A stretch of DNA of 64,000 nt from Acidobacteriota bacterium (lineage in GTDB: Bacteria > Acidobacteriota > Holophagae > Acanthopleuribacterales > Acanthopleuribacteraceae): assembly GCA_030066195.1 (NCBI GenBank), contig JASJCB010000054.1, positions 1 to 64,000 on the forward strand, in the 5' to 3' direction. The translations under genes were made by a program, and so were the position numbers. How positions within the stretch are numbered: position 1 is the first letter of the stretch; every line of letters begins with the position of its first letter. The notes under the pieces were generated by a model. The model did not search any database. It was not told where the DNA came from and saw only the letters and a list, made by a program, of their open reading frames with translations. Shown in pieces: positions 44,012-53,181 of this stretch.

Positions 44012-44350
44012 GTGATTGAAAAATTGTTTGTTTACGGGACCCTGGGTCCGGGTCGTCCCAATGAACACGTGCTCGATGCGATCGGAGGTTCTTGGGAAAA
44101 AGCCGTGGTGACCGGCACGCTGCGACAAGAAGGTTGGGGCGCGGAATTGGGTTATCCCGGCATCGATCTCCATGAAGACGGCGATGAAATCGAGGGCTTT
44201 CTTTTCACCTCGGCGAACCTGTCAGACCATTGGGAGAGGCTCGACCAGTTTGAAGGCGAGGCTTATCGGCGCGTGCCGGTAAAGGTCAGGCTCGAGGACG
44301 GCAGCACCGTGGAAGCCTATATCTACACCTTGCGGTCAACGGCGCATTAG
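44012..44350 (+). CDS. Gamma-glutamylcyclotransferase-like (AIG2) protein
   Basis: 112 residues with LFVYGTLGPGRPNEHVL at the start, the GGCT-like substrate loop, and the conserved Glu in LDQFEGEAYRR. Family members release 5-oxoproline from gamma-glutamyl compounds. Start is GTG at 44012 after GGAGGGAAA. Its end overlaps the convergent nucleotidyltransferase gene by 15 bp. Confidence 0.8.
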   Translation: MIEKLFVYGTLGPGRPNEHVLDAIGGSWEKAVVTGTLRQEGWGAELGYPGIDLHEDGDEIEGFLFTSANLSDHWERLDQFEGEAYRRVPVKVRLEDGSTVEAYIYTLRSTAH

Positions 44351-45532
44351 AATCCTCGAGGCCAGGCGAAAGGGCCGCGTTACGTAGTACAGCGGGTGCA
44401 GCGGGCGCGGTAGGGGAAAAGCCAGCATGTCGTGAATCGAGGGCTGGAAGAGAGCGCGGGCGAAGATGCGGCCGCGCAGGTGAGGGTACATGCGCAGAAA
44501 CCATTTGTAGACCCGGGCCAGAGGCGCGGGAATGTCGTAGGCCTGACCCGGTGCGGGTTTTCGGCGGAAGAGGGCGATCCATTCCGAGGCGTAGCCGGTC
44601 AGTTCCGGCTGCTGTTCCCACACCTTTCGAACCGGTTCCGGCATGGGACCGTCCATCAACAGGTGCGTCAGTCCCAAGCTGAACGCTGTCGCCCGCTCCT
44701 GGCCGATTTCCCGCGCTCGTTCCAAAAGTGTCGACCAGTCCGGCGGGCGGCGCTGAGCCAGGAATGCTAAATCGGCCAACCAGAAGAATCGAAACCAGAA
44801 ATGACTGGCGCCGTGATAGGCCAGGTAGCTGAACAGGTCGTCGGGGGGCAACACGGGGACGGGCAGGCCGCCCAGAACCTCCTCGGTCGCACGCGGGTCG
44901 CCGGGTTGGATACCGGGGAACAGGCCGGGCATGTGCGCGTAACTCCAGTGCAGTTCCAGCAGCAGATCGCCCGCGTACATCTTCAACTCTTTTTCGGTGC
45001 GCAGCAGAAGCTCCATACCTCTCGGGTCCAGTTCCATATCGGGCACAAATCCCAATTCGGCATGCAACAGGTCGCGAGCTTGAACGGCATCCCGGGGCCG
45101 AACCAGGATGTCCAGATCCCGCGAGCGACGTCGGCCGATGTCGCCGAGCGCGGCCTGGGCCAGGGGCATGCCTTTCAGGGTGAGGAAGGGGATTTGGTGC
45201 TTGTTCAAGAGGTTGGTGACACTGACCAGGGCCGCGGTGAGCCTCAGGTTATGGCCGGCCGTCTCGCGATGATCCGCTTCCAGTTGCTCACGCGCGACTT
45301 GCGGCATGTCGGGTAGTTGGTCGGCCGCGTTGAAAAGCGGCCAGACCAGGCGATGCCACCGGGCGATTTCCAACAGCAAATCCCAATCGATCGGATCCTT
45401 GGGTTCCGGTTTCTCCAGGCTGCCCAGCGCTACCTTGACCGACTGTAACAACAGGTCCAATTCGGCGGGCAGGTCAAGGCTTATCGAGGCTGGGAGTCCG
45501 GTTTGCACGGAAACCTCAAGCGGTAAAGGCAT
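44336..45532 (-). CDS. Uncharacterised nucleotidyltransferase (NTP_transf_5)
   Basis: 398 residues. LTLKGMPLAQAALGDIGRRRSRDLDILVRPRDA has the G-x-x-L...R-D-D/L-D-I-L-V signature of the pol-beta-fold nucleotidyltransferase group NTP_transf_5, often found beside polysaccharide or peptide-modification genes. The start overlaps the sugar-aminotransferase stop by 17 bp, showing translational coupling. The two probably act in the same surface-sugar pathway; the exact substrate is not known. Confidence 0.78.
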   Translation of the reverse strand: MPLPLEVSVQTGLPASISLDLPAELDLLLQSVKVALGSLEKPEPKDPIDWDLLLEIARWHRLVWPLFNAADQLPDMPQVAREQLEADHRETAGHNLRLTAALVSVTNLLNKHQIPFLTLKGMPLAQAALGDIGRRRSRDLDILVRPRDAVQARDLLHAELGFVPDMELDPRGMELLLRTEKELKMYAGDLLLELHWSYAHMPGLFPGIQPGDPRATEEVLGGLPVPVLPPDDLFSYLAYHGASHFWFRFFWLADLAFLAQRRPPDWSTLLERAREIGQERATAFSLGLTHLLMDGPMPEPVRKVWEQQPELTGYASEWIALFRRKPAPGQAYDIPAPLARVYKWFLRMYPHLRGRIFARALFQPSIHDMLAFPLPRPLHPLYYVTRPFRLASRILMRR

Positions 45533-46634
45533 TCACCGCGTCGATCACGTTGTCGATCTCATCGTCGGTGAGGAAGGGGTGCATGGGCAGGCTGAGAATG
45601 TGTTTCTCGGCATGTTCGCTGACCGGCATGTCGCCGCGCCGATGACCCAGGTTCGCGAACGCGGGCTGCAGGTGCAGGCTCAGTTCGTAATAGATGACGG
45701 AGGGAATGCCCTGATCGGCCAGGTGTTTTTTCAGGCCGTCGCGATCCTCGCAGATCACCGAATAGAGGGCCCAGGCGCTGCGATAACCCCCGGGGATATG
45801 CGGGGTGACGACGCCTTTCAGGCCGGCGGTATAGCGTTCGGCTACCCGTTGGCGCGCATCCAACTCGTTTCGGAAGGTCTTCAACTTGACCAGGAGGACG
45901 GCTGCCTGAATGCTGTCCAAGCGACCGTTGATACCGATGCGCACATTTTGATATTTATTTGTGCCCTGGCCATGAACCCGGATGGATTGCAGCTTGTCGT
46001 AAAGTTCCTCGTCATCGGTGAACACGGCGCCGCCGTCGCCGTAGCAGCCGAACACCTTGGCGGGGTAGAAACTCGTAGCCGCCACGTGACCGAAACCGCC
46101 CACGGGACGGCCTTTATAGGTTCCGCCCAGACTTTGCGCCGCGTCTTCCAGAACGAACAGGTCGTGTTGATCGGCAATGGCCTGAATCGCGTCGTAATCG
46201 GCGGGCAGGCCGAACAGGTCCACGGGGATGATGCCGCGAGGCTTCAACTTGCCCTCCTGCTTGACCCGGTGGACGGCTTCCGCTAATTCATCGGTGTCGA
46301 TGTTGTAGGTTTGGGGATCGATATCCACGAAGACGGGTGTGGCGCCCAACAGGGCAATGACCTCGGCGGTGGCCACGAAGGTAAACGGAGTCGTGAACAC
46401 GGCATCGCCGGGCCCCACGCCGTAAGCCAGCAGGGGAATCAAGAGGGCGTCGGTGCCGCTGGAACATCCCAGCGCACGCTTCACACCGGTGAACTCGGCT
46501 AATTTTTCTTCCAGTTCCATAACTTCGGGCCCCATGACGTAACGACCATGGGACAGGACACCGTCGATGGCCTGGCGTATTTCTTCAGCCATTCCCTTGT
46601 ATTGACTCTTCAGATCCATAAAGTTGATCTTCAT
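45516..46634 (-). CDS. DegT/DnrJ/EryC1 sugar aminotransferase
   Basis: 372 residues, PLP-dependent. The catalytic Lys is in SFYPAKVFGCYGDGGA, the PLP Asp in VLEDAAQSLGGTYKG, and FTFVATAEVIALLGATPVFVDID is conserved. The FYPAK-x-x-GCYGDGGA string is closest to the WbpE/WlbC type, which transaminate UDP-3-keto-GlcNAcA-like sugars. Such diamino sugars occur in O-antigen or glycans. AGGAG precedes the ATG at 46634. First gene of a two-gene unit with the nucleotidyltransferase. Confidence 0.85.
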   Translation of the reverse strand: MKINFMDLKSQYKGMAEEIRQAIDGVLSHGRYVMGPEVMELEEKLAEFTGVKRALGCSSGTDALLIPLLAYGVGPGDAVFTTPFTFVATAEVIALLGATPVFVDIDPQTYNIDTDELAEAVHRVKQEGKLKPRGIIPVDLFGLPADYDAIQAIADQHDLFVLEDAAQSLGGTYKGRPVGGFGHVAATSFYPAKVFGCYGDGGAVFTDDEELYDKLQSIRVHGQGTNKYQNVRIGINGRLDSIQAAVLLVKLKTFRNELDARQRVAERYTAGLKGVVTPHIPGGYRSAWALYSVICEDRDGLKKHLADQGIPSVIYYELSLHLQPAFANLGHRRGDMPVSEHAEKHILSLPMHPFLTDDEIDNVIDAVNAFTA

Positions 46635-47408
46635 GACCCACTCCTGTAAACGAGGTACAACGCAAACAGCAGCACCTTAGCACGCCCGGGCGCGGGGGAC
46701 AATCGGCAATTGCAGGAGGGGGGCGATTCAAAGTTAGAGGCCGCGTACCCTCGATTTATTTCGCGTGGGAGAAAGGCTGACTCGCTCGTCCGGTGAGTTA
46801 TTTTGCTTGGGAGAAGGATGCGCCCGTTCGTCTATCGATGTTTATGCGTAGGAGAAGGTTGGGCCCGCTCGTCTATCGGGTGATTTTGCCTGAAAGAAAG
46901 GTCGGCCCGCTCGTACATCGAGGTATGCTACATAGAGATCGATGGACCCGGGCGGACATCGGCGTTTTGGATCCCGAACTACGTTGAACGAACCGGAAAC
47001 AGTGCATATAATTTTCCAAACCACGTTCTGCTGCATTGACCATGCTTGTTTGCATCAGAATACGTCCATGGACAACCGGGTCGATCGAGATCTTGGGCGA
47101 AACGAGGGTTGTCCCGGCGGACCAATGCTTCTTTTCGATGCCATATCCGCATATGCTCGGGTGTCAAACCACGTCCAAGGAGAATATGGGGTTATCCAAG
47201 CGTGACCAACCTCGTTCCGGATCCAATACGTCGATGTTCAGAGGGGTAGACCAGGATATTTTCAAAAATATGCAGATGGGAACGGCCCGCGGATCTCTCA
47301 TCTCAAAGTACACCCGTTGTAGGCTTTAGGGACTACCGCACCCGGAACCCCGGCATAAAAGGGTACGATTCAAACCAGGTCAGTTTCGCCGCATCACTGA
47401 AACCCTGT
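46635..47408. other. 774-bp non-coding region
   Basis: Contains the 42-bp repeats and then about 440 bp with no recognisable gene, promoter or repeat. Several short open frames exist but none has a ribosome site or protein-like composition. Confidence 0.55.
46757..46965. repeat. Five degenerate ~42-bp tandem repeats
   Basis: A GGGAGAAGG-like start followed by CGCCCGYTCGTCTATCG recurs at about 46767, 46809, 46850, 46892 and 46934, 41-42 bp apart. Units are diverged; the unit length matches the 43-bp arrays elsewhere in the window. Confidence 0.5.
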
Positions 47409-48548
47409 CTAGTATCCCAATGCTTTTTGGATGCCCAGAATGGCGCCCGGCAGCATATAGAAAACGCCTACTACATACACCAGGGCGAAGCTCTTTTGGT
47501 CGGTGCAGCGTTCAGCAAGCCATTCCGCGATTTTTATGATCAGGTTGCGGATCTTCGGCACGGGATAGAGCAACAAGATGCCGTACATATTGAATATGAC
47601 ATGGCAAATGGCAATGGTCAGCGCTGCTTTCTCGCCCGTGGCGATGGCAGCCAGTAAGGCGGTGATGGTAGTGCCCACGTTACAACCCAACGTGATCGGG
47701 AAGATGACCCTCAGGCTTGCCACGCCGGCGCCTGCCAGCGGCACCATGATCGAGGTGGTCACCGAAGATGACTGAACCGCCGCTGTAACCACGGCGCCGA
47801 AGATCATGCAGATAACCGCGTTGCGTCCCAGAATTTTATCGAAGAAAGCCTCCGCTCGACTTAGGATGACGCCTTTCATGGTGCGGACAATCAGGTATAA
47901 CGAGACGATCAGCAGGGTCACCGAAACGATGAGCAGAATCCAATTGGCCGCGAAGGCGGAACCCAGCATTCCTTCAAAGAAGCCGAACACCCCGTCGACT
48001 ACCGCCTTGAAGTGTTCCTTGATGGGGCTTTGCGGTTTATCGACCGCGGTGCCCATCAACATGTCGGTAATCATCTTGGCCGGTACCGAGATCACCTTGA
48101 AAGCAACTTCCAGGGGAAGCATGATGACGACGGCGGTCAGATTGAACACGTCATGGATATTGGCCGCGGCGAAACTGCGTTTAAACTCGGCAGAACGCGT
48201 CAAGCTGCCCATGGAAACCAGGGTGTTGGTGATAGTGGTACCGATGTTGGCGCCCATGATCATGGGCACCGCGGCTCCAACGCCCAGTTCCCCGGTCGCC
48301 ACCAGGCCTACGATCAATGACGTGGTGGTTGAGGAGCTTTGCACGAGGCAGGTGACCAGCATACCCATCATCAAACCGATGATGGGATTTTCGGCCGAGG
48401 CGAAAAATTTGTGGACGGCGTCTTCGCCGAATCCCTTGATCGATGTGCTCAGACCGTTGATGCAAACCAAAAACACCCATAACAGAGCCAACAGAGCAAG
48501 TAGTCGGAGAACGGTTTCCCACGGGCTTTTTGGAGAATCATTTTGCAT
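47409..48548 (-). CDS. Na+/phosphate cotransporter family protein
   Basis: 379 residues from the ATG at 48548; a GTG at 48560 is an alternative and neither has a clear ribosome site. Two inverted Na/Pi repeats are visible, each with a QSSS motif (LVQSSSTTTS and AVQSSSVTTS), and about 8-10 membrane helices. It takes up phosphate with sodium across the inner membrane. The C-terminal PhoU-like domain of some relatives is absent. Confidence 0.87.
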   Translation of the reverse strand: MQNDSPKSPWETVLRLLALLALLWVFLVCINGLSTSIKGFGEDAVHKFFASAENPIIGLMMGMLVTCLVQSSSTTTSLIVGLVATGELGVGAAVPMIMGANIGTTITNTLVSMGSLTRSAEFKRSFAAANIHDVFNLTAVVIMLPLEVAFKVISVPAKMITDMLMGTAVDKPQSPIKEHFKAVVDGVFGFFEGMLGSAFAANWILLIVSVTLLIVSLYLIVRTMKGVILSRAEAFFDKILGRNAVICMIFGAVVTAAVQSSSVTTSIMVPLAGAGVASLRVIFPITLGCNVGTTITALLAAIATGEKAALTIAICHVIFNMYGILLLYPVPKIRNLIIKIAEWLAERCTDQKSFALVYVVGVFYMLPGAILGIQKALGY

Positions 48549-48719
48549 AACCGGAAACACACGATCATGGGCAAACCATGTCCCTCTGCGTATGAGGAGA
48601 TCGTGCCAGATCGGGCGTTGAACCCCCGTTTTATTTTTCTAAAACCGGATGAATACAGGAAAAATGTAAATGATCAAGCCGGCCCCAGGGTTTTGAACCC
48701 CTCTCTTGCCCATCGCGCA

Positions 48720-48736
48720 GAAGTCTACCAGACTTC
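48720..48736. other. Hairpin after rsmI
   Basis: GAAGTC-TACCA-GACTTC is a perfect 6-bp stem 20 bp downstream of the rsmI stop. No T-run follows, so it is not a clear terminator. Confidence 0.35.
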
Positions 48737-48756
48737 CCGGTGTTTCCTAAGGGAAA

Positions 48757-49578
48757 TCATGAACTGTCGTCATTTTTGTAGATATCATGGACCATGGCAT
48801 ACACTTCTCGCTTGGGAAGACGCAGCTCTTTGGAAAGCTGTTTTACAGCCCGCGTCGGGCTCTCGCCTCGATCCAACAGGGCCTTGTAACGGCTGCCGAT
48901 ATCCGCGTTGTTCGAGGACTCGCGTACCGGACCGATAACCAGGCAGAACTCGCCCTTGACCATCTCCAAGGCCTCGCGAACCTCCCCGGGCGTGCCGCAT
49001 AACACCTGCTGGTGGCGTTTAGTCAGTTCACGGCAAACGGCGATTTGCGTTTGGGGAATGGTTTCAGACAACCATTCCAGGGCGTGTACGATGCGTGACG
49101 GCCCCTCGAAGAAGACAGCCGTCATGTTCAAAAGGCGCAAGCGTTCAATCATCGCCGCGCGTTTCTCTACTGTCGTCGGGAAGAAACCCAGGAAGCAGAA
49201 ATGGTGTGTGGGCAACCCCGAAAGCACCAACGCATTGATTGCCGCGCAAGGCCCGGGGATGACATCGACCTCGGCATCCCGGTCCCTGGCCAGGCGCACC
49301 AGTTCATAACCCGGGTCGTTGATACCGGGCATACCCGCGTCGCTGATATATACCACGGTGCGGCCCTCGTCCAATAGTTTGCCGATGCCGTGCAGGCCCG
49401 ACTCGCCGGAGTGATCGTGAAATGATGCGGTGGGTCGGTCGATCTCCAGTCGGGTCAATAATTTCCGGGCGTGACGGGTGTCCTCCGCAAAAACCGCGTC
49501 CGCCTCGGCCAGGACCCGGCGTAACCGGGGAGAGGCATCCTCGATATTGCCGATGGGGGTGGCCGCTAAGATGAGCAT
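48757..49578 (-). CDS. rsmI: 16S rRNA (cytidine-1402-2'-O)-methyltransferase
   Basis: 273 residues from the ATG at 49578, which has GGAGG 6 nt upstream. MLILAATPIGNIEDASPR, EDTRHARKLL, ISDAGMPGINDPGYELV, VIPGPCAAINALVLSGLP and FEGPSRIVHAL are diagnostic of RsmI. It adds 2'-O-methyl to C1402 of 16S rRNA with S-adenosylmethionine. It begins just upstream of the rluA-type gene's end, giving an overlap that couples the two. Confidence 0.93.
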   Translation of the reverse strand: MLILAATPIGNIEDASPRLRRVLAEADAVFAEDTRHARKLLTRLEIDRPTASFHDHSGESGLHGIGKLLDEGRTVVYISDAGMPGINDPGYELVRLARDRDAEVDVIPGPCAAINALVLSGLPTHHFCFLGFFPTTVEKRAAMIERLRLLNMTAVFFEGPSRIVHALEWLSETIPQTQIAVCRELTKRHQQVLCGTPGEVREALEMVKGEFCLVIGPVRESSNNADIGSRYKALLDRGESPTRAVKQLSKELRLPKREVYAMVHDIYKNDDSS

Positions 49579-50477
49579 GTCTGCCTCCACCATTCATCAT
49601 AAGCCGCTTGAAGTTCCGTCGGTAGCCCGTTGAACCAGGTTTCACGCGGTACACCCAAACGCCTGTCTCCCGCCGGCAACAATTTTCCTTCCGGCCACTG
49701 TAAACGATAGCAGTGCAGGTAAAAGCGATCATGGGCCGGGCCGTTATAGAATCTGTCACCCAGCAACGGCAGGCCCAGGTGAGCCAGGTGAACGCGAATC
49801 TGGTGGGTGCGACCGGTCAAGGGTTGCGCCTCGACCAGGTGCAGGTGATCGTGGGAATAGATGCGTTTTATTCGCGTGACCGCCTTCTTGCCGGAACTCA
49901 TAACGGCGTAGCGTGTGCCGCCGGCCGTGCGTTCCGCACCGATCGGGGCGTCCACCACTTCTTCGTCACTGCCGGCCCGGCTTCCATAAGCCAACGCCAG
50001 ATAGGCTTTATGAACCTTGCGATCGCGAAACAGGGCGGCAACCCCGGCATTCAGAGCTCGATCGCGGGTGAACAGCATAAGACCCGAGGTGTCTTGGTCC
50101 AGACGGTGATGCAGGCCGATGTATCCGGAGAGGTTCTGTTTCAGCAACTCGTAGAAGGCCATATAATCGGCATCGCGGCGCCCTTGGGTGGGGATACCGG
50201 AAGGCTTGGCGGCGATCAGCAGGCCGTCGGCATCGGCCACGACCCATTCTTTAAGAAAGGGCACCGGTTCCATGGTCAGCGGCAGTTGGTACCAGGCCGA
50301 TACTTCCCGTCCCGAATGGACTATGTGGGCCGGGTCCTTGCAGCGATACTTACCCAGGTAGGCCCCGCCCATGGCAACCAGCAGTTCGATTTCATCCGGT
50401 CGCAAGCCGGTGACTTGACTCAACACCTTGTCGAATCGGTCGGCCTTGCCGCGATAGATCATTTTGACATGTTTCAT
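49566..50477 (-). CDS. RluA-family RNA pseudouridine synthase
   Basis: 303 residues. The catalytic Asp is in HRLDQDTSGLMLF; LLIAAKPSGIPT, the RKVHKAYLALAYG strand and LTGRTHQIRVHLAHLGLPLLGD are conserved. The N-terminal 60 residues are S4-like (KADRFDKVLSQVTG). Converts uridine to pseudouridine in rRNA or tRNA. Its stop overlaps the start of rsmI by 13 nt on the same strand. Confidence 0.88.
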   Translation of the reverse strand: MKHVKMIYRGKADRFDKVLSQVTGLRPDEIELLVAMGGAYLGKYRCKDPAHIVHSGREVSAWYQLPLTMEPVPFLKEWVVADADGLLIAAKPSGIPTQGRRDADYMAFYELLKQNLSGYIGLHHRLDQDTSGLMLFTRDRALNAGVAALFRDRKVHKAYLALAYGSRAGSDEEVVDAPIGAERTAGGTRYAVMSSGKKAVTRIKRIYSHDHLHLVEAQPLTGRTHQIRVHLAHLGLPLLGDRFYNGPAHDRFYLHCYRLQWPEGKLLPAGDRRLGVPRETWFNGLPTELQAAYDEWWRQTCSS

Positions 50478-50574
50478 CTGACCGCCGGTACTTAACTGCT
50501 GCTAAGATAGGCCTGGAGAGGCACTCGCCTCCAACTGACCGTGCTCAGGCCCCCCTGACCATGAGGGTTATACC

Positions 50575-51276
50575 ATGATCCATCGCGCCGCCCGCATCAT
50601 TCTCATCGTCACGGCCTTTTGGTTGTCGGTCGCCTGCCGCAATAGTGAGCCCGTCGACATTACCGAGGAGAAAGATCTGGTGAACTTCACCTTGCCCGCG
50701 AGCGTTTCCGACGCGGCGCCTATGATGCAGGATCACCTCTACCGGGTTGTCGCCTACAACAGCGCGCGTTACAAGGTGAAGCCCCTATGGGTGTTCATCG
50801 ACGGCAACCGTCCGGTAGTGGGCAGCATGGACCCTATGGTCACCCGCCTGAACATGGTGCATCTTGCCTACTGGGAAGGCGAGCGCCTGTTGTGGAGCGG
50901 CAGCTTGTTGCACCCGGTCGGCGGCGGCGCGCATGTCTTCAGTTCGCGTGGTTACGAGTGGTCGTTGCGCCATATGGAAGGCGTCATGAGGCTGCGCTTC
51001 CGGGACGAAGGGCATGACTTTGAACACGAGTGGCCCTCGGACACGGATCATCGACAATGGCTGTCCGGCGAGCAACGCCGCTTGTATATGAATCAGTACG
51101 TCTTTCCGTCCTCCCTGGTAACGCCGGACGCTCCCCCGGGCGAGGGACCTGTCCGATTCGAACCCGGCAATGTAAGGCCGCTCCCCAAGAATCTTCGGAT
51201 CAAGCAACCCGCGAAAGCTGAACCCGGGCAAAAACCCCAAGACCATAAAAACCAAAACGATGAGGAGAAGGAGTGA
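50575..51276 (+). CDS. Putative lipoprotein, unknown function
   Basis: 233 residues. The N-terminus MIHRAARIILIVTAFWLSVAC is a lipoprotein signal with Cys at about 21. A compact beta-rich domain follows (HLYRVVAYNSARYKVKPLWVFIDGN, MVHLAYWEGERLLWSGSLLHP) and a Lys/Glu-rich tail. GAGGGTT precedes the ATG. It ends 6 bp before the ferredoxin gene, so the two are likely co-transcribed. I do not recognise the family. Confidence 0.65.
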   Translation: MIHRAARIILIVTAFWLSVACRNSEPVDITEEKDLVNFTLPASVSDAAPMMQDHLYRVVAYNSARYKVKPLWVFIDGNRPVVGSMDPMVTRLNMVHLAYWEGERLLWSGSLLHPVGGGAHVFSSRGYEWSLRHMEGVMRLRFRDEGHDFEHEWPSDTDHRQWLSGEQRRLYMNQYVFPSSLVTPDAPPGEGPVRFEPGNVRPLPKNLRIKQPAKAEPGQKPQDHKNQNDEEKE

Positions 51277-51282
51277 CGGCGC

Positions 51283-51945
51283 ATGGCCGGCGATGACGGA
51301 AATAGATATTCGCGCAAGGGTTTCTTCGGTGAGTTGTTTTCCTTCGTGCGCAAAGGCGTCTCGCACCATGTGGAAACCAAACTTTCCAAAGCGTTGAACG
51401 CGCCCTTGCGTCCGCCGGGCGCTTTGGACGAGGTTGAGTTCCTGTCCACCTGCACCCGTTGCAAGGAATGCGGGATCGCCTGTCCTTACGGCGTGATCTC
51501 GGTCATGCCTCTTGAAGCCGGTGTCAACGCGGGCACCCCTTATATCGATCCAAACACCGTGTCCTGTCACCTTTGCCCCGACATGCCCTGCATCGCCGCC
51601 TGCGAACCCCAAGCACTGTTGCCGGTCGCCGATCCCAGGCAGGTACGCATGGGTCGGGCGGTTATCCAAACCGAAGACTGTATGACCTACGACGACAAGG
51701 TCTGCACGCTATGCTACGACGCCTGCCCCTACCCTGAGGAGGCAATTACCATCGGGGAGGATTTCCACCCCGAGGTGCTGGATGCCTGCGTGGGTTGCGG
51801 CGCCTGTCAAAACCGCTGCCCGGTGGTTCCGGTGGGCGTCAAGGTCCTCAATCCCCTGAACTATCGAACCGCCGTGGCCGATGAGGAAACCTGGTTCGGA
51901 GTCATCGCCAAGGAAGAAGAGGAAAATCGATCCAAAACCAACTAG
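51283..51945 (+). CDS. Four-cluster ferredoxin (NapG/MauM-like)
   Basis: 220 residues with cysteine sets for four [4Fe-4S] clusters: CTRCKECGIAC, CHLCPDMPCIAAC, CTLCYDACP and CVGCGACQNRCP. This layout matches the NapF/NapG/MauM ferredoxin group, which moves electrons to periplasmic or membrane reductases. No Tat signal is present, so it is cytoplasmic, unlike typical NapG. It follows the lipoprotein gene closely; the redox partner is not in the window. Confidence 0.82.
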   Translation: MAGDDGNRYSRKGFFGELFSFVRKGVSHHVETKLSKALNAPLRPPGALDEVEFLSTCTRCKECGIACPYGVISVMPLEAGVNAGTPYIDPNTVSCHLCPDMPCIAACEPQALLPVADPRQVRMGRAVIQTEDCMTYDDKVCTLCYDACPYPEEAITIGEDFHPEVLDACVGCGACQNRCPVVPVGVKVLNPLNYRTAVADEETWFGVIAKEEEENRSKTN

Positions 51946-52014
51946 TTGAAGCTTGCGGCCGATAGCTTGAAGCTTGTATAGTTTCAACGCAAACTGAAGA
52001 AGAGAGGTGGCGTC

Positions 52015-53028
52015 ATGGCCAAACCGGAAGTATTGATTACAGGGGCCAACGGTGAGATCGGACAACGGCTGGTCGAGTATCTGGAGGAAGAAGGCCGCTA
52101 TGATATCGTGGCCTTGGACCTGACCGAACCCGCACCGGAACTGGCTGAGAAAACCAAGGCCTTCTACCGCGGCAACATTTTGGACAAGCACCTGATGGAC
52201 GGCATCGAGACGCATCACCGCTTCGAGATCATCTTTCACCTGGCCGGCGTGCTTTCCTCCACCGGTGAGAAGAATCCCATGCTGGCGCATCATGTCAATG
52301 TGGACGGTTCCCTGAATATCCTGCAAATTGCCCAAAACCATTCACAAGCGTCCGGCAAGTCTGTCGTGTTCGTATTCTCCAGTTCCATTGCCGCCTACGG
52401 TATCCGTAAGGAAGACGACACCACGGTTCCGGTTTCTGTTCGCCAGTACCTGACGCCCATGACCATGTACGGCATCAACAAACTGTATATCGAGCAACTG
52501 GGTCGCTATTACTGCACCAGTTACAAAGGCGAGGAAGGCGAGGACTCCGTCAAGTTGGACTTCCGCTGCCTGCGTTTTCCCGGACTGATCAGTCCCCAAA
52601 CGGTACCCAGCGGCGGCACCAGCGATTACGGCCCCGAGATGTTGCATGCGGCCGCGCAAGGCAAGCCTTACAGTTGTTTCGTGTCACCCGGCACCATGCT
52701 GCCCTTTATGGTGATGTCCGACGCCATCCGTTCGTTGATCATGCTGTCACGAGCGCCTGAAGATCAACTGCGCCACCGCATTTATAACGTAACCGCGTTC
52801 TCCGTGACCGCTCGTCAGATCATGAAGAAAATCGAGCAATACTGGCCCGAGGCGGAGATCGATTTCGAACCGGTCCTCAAGCGCCAGGCCATCGTGGACA
52901 GTTGGCCGGATCGCATCGATGACGGACCGGCCAGACGCGACTGGGACTGGCACCCGGAGTACGACTTCGACAGCGCATTCGACAATGTGCTGGTGCCCCA
53001 TGTTCGTAAACGGTATGAGAATAAATAA
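52015..53028 (+). CDS. SDR-type L-threonine 3-dehydrogenase-like protein
   Basis: 337 residues, extended SDR fold. VLITGANGEIGQRL binds NAD; MYGINKLYIEQLG has the catalytic Tyr-x-x-x-Lys. RFPGLISP, SGGTSDYGPEMLHAAAQGKPYSC and LPFMVMSDAIRSLI match the short-chain type L-threonine dehydrogenases, which oxidise threonine toward glycine and acetyl-CoA. GAGAGGTGG precedes the ATG. No 2-amino-3-ketobutyrate ligase is adjacent. Confidence 0.78.
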   Translation: MAKPEVLITGANGEIGQRLVEYLEEEGRYDIVALDLTEPAPELAEKTKAFYRGNILDKHLMDGIETHHRFEIIFHLAGVLSSTGEKNPMLAHHVNVDGSLNILQIAQNHSQASGKSVVFVFSSSIAAYGIRKEDDTTVPVSVRQYLTPMTMYGINKLYIEQLGRYYCTSYKGEEGEDSVKLDFRCLRFPGLISPQTVPSGGTSDYGPEMLHAAAQGKPYSCFVSPGTMLPFMVMSDAIRSLIMLSRAPEDQLRHRIYNVTAFSVTARQIMKKIEQYWPEAEIDFEPVLKRQAIVDSWPDRIDDGPARRDWDWHPEYDFDSAFDNVLVPHVRKRYENK

Positions 53029-53181
53029 AGAACTACTGAAAGAAAATTTCCGGCCGATTGACTAAGACAGTGAGACCATGACCGATCGAGGCTTTTGGTT
53101 GCACCCGGTAGGGTTGAACCAAATAGCTGAAGATTGATATGACGCCTGTCAGTTCATAAAACCTCCAACCGGGAAAAGCCT

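Noticed and set aside
48675-48745. tRNA-like pattern on the minus strand (GTCTGGTAGAC and a GGGGTTCAAAACCC-like arm)
   Set aside because: The acceptor stem does not pair beyond four bases and the anticodon arm cannot be drawn; probably chance plus the hairpin at 48720.
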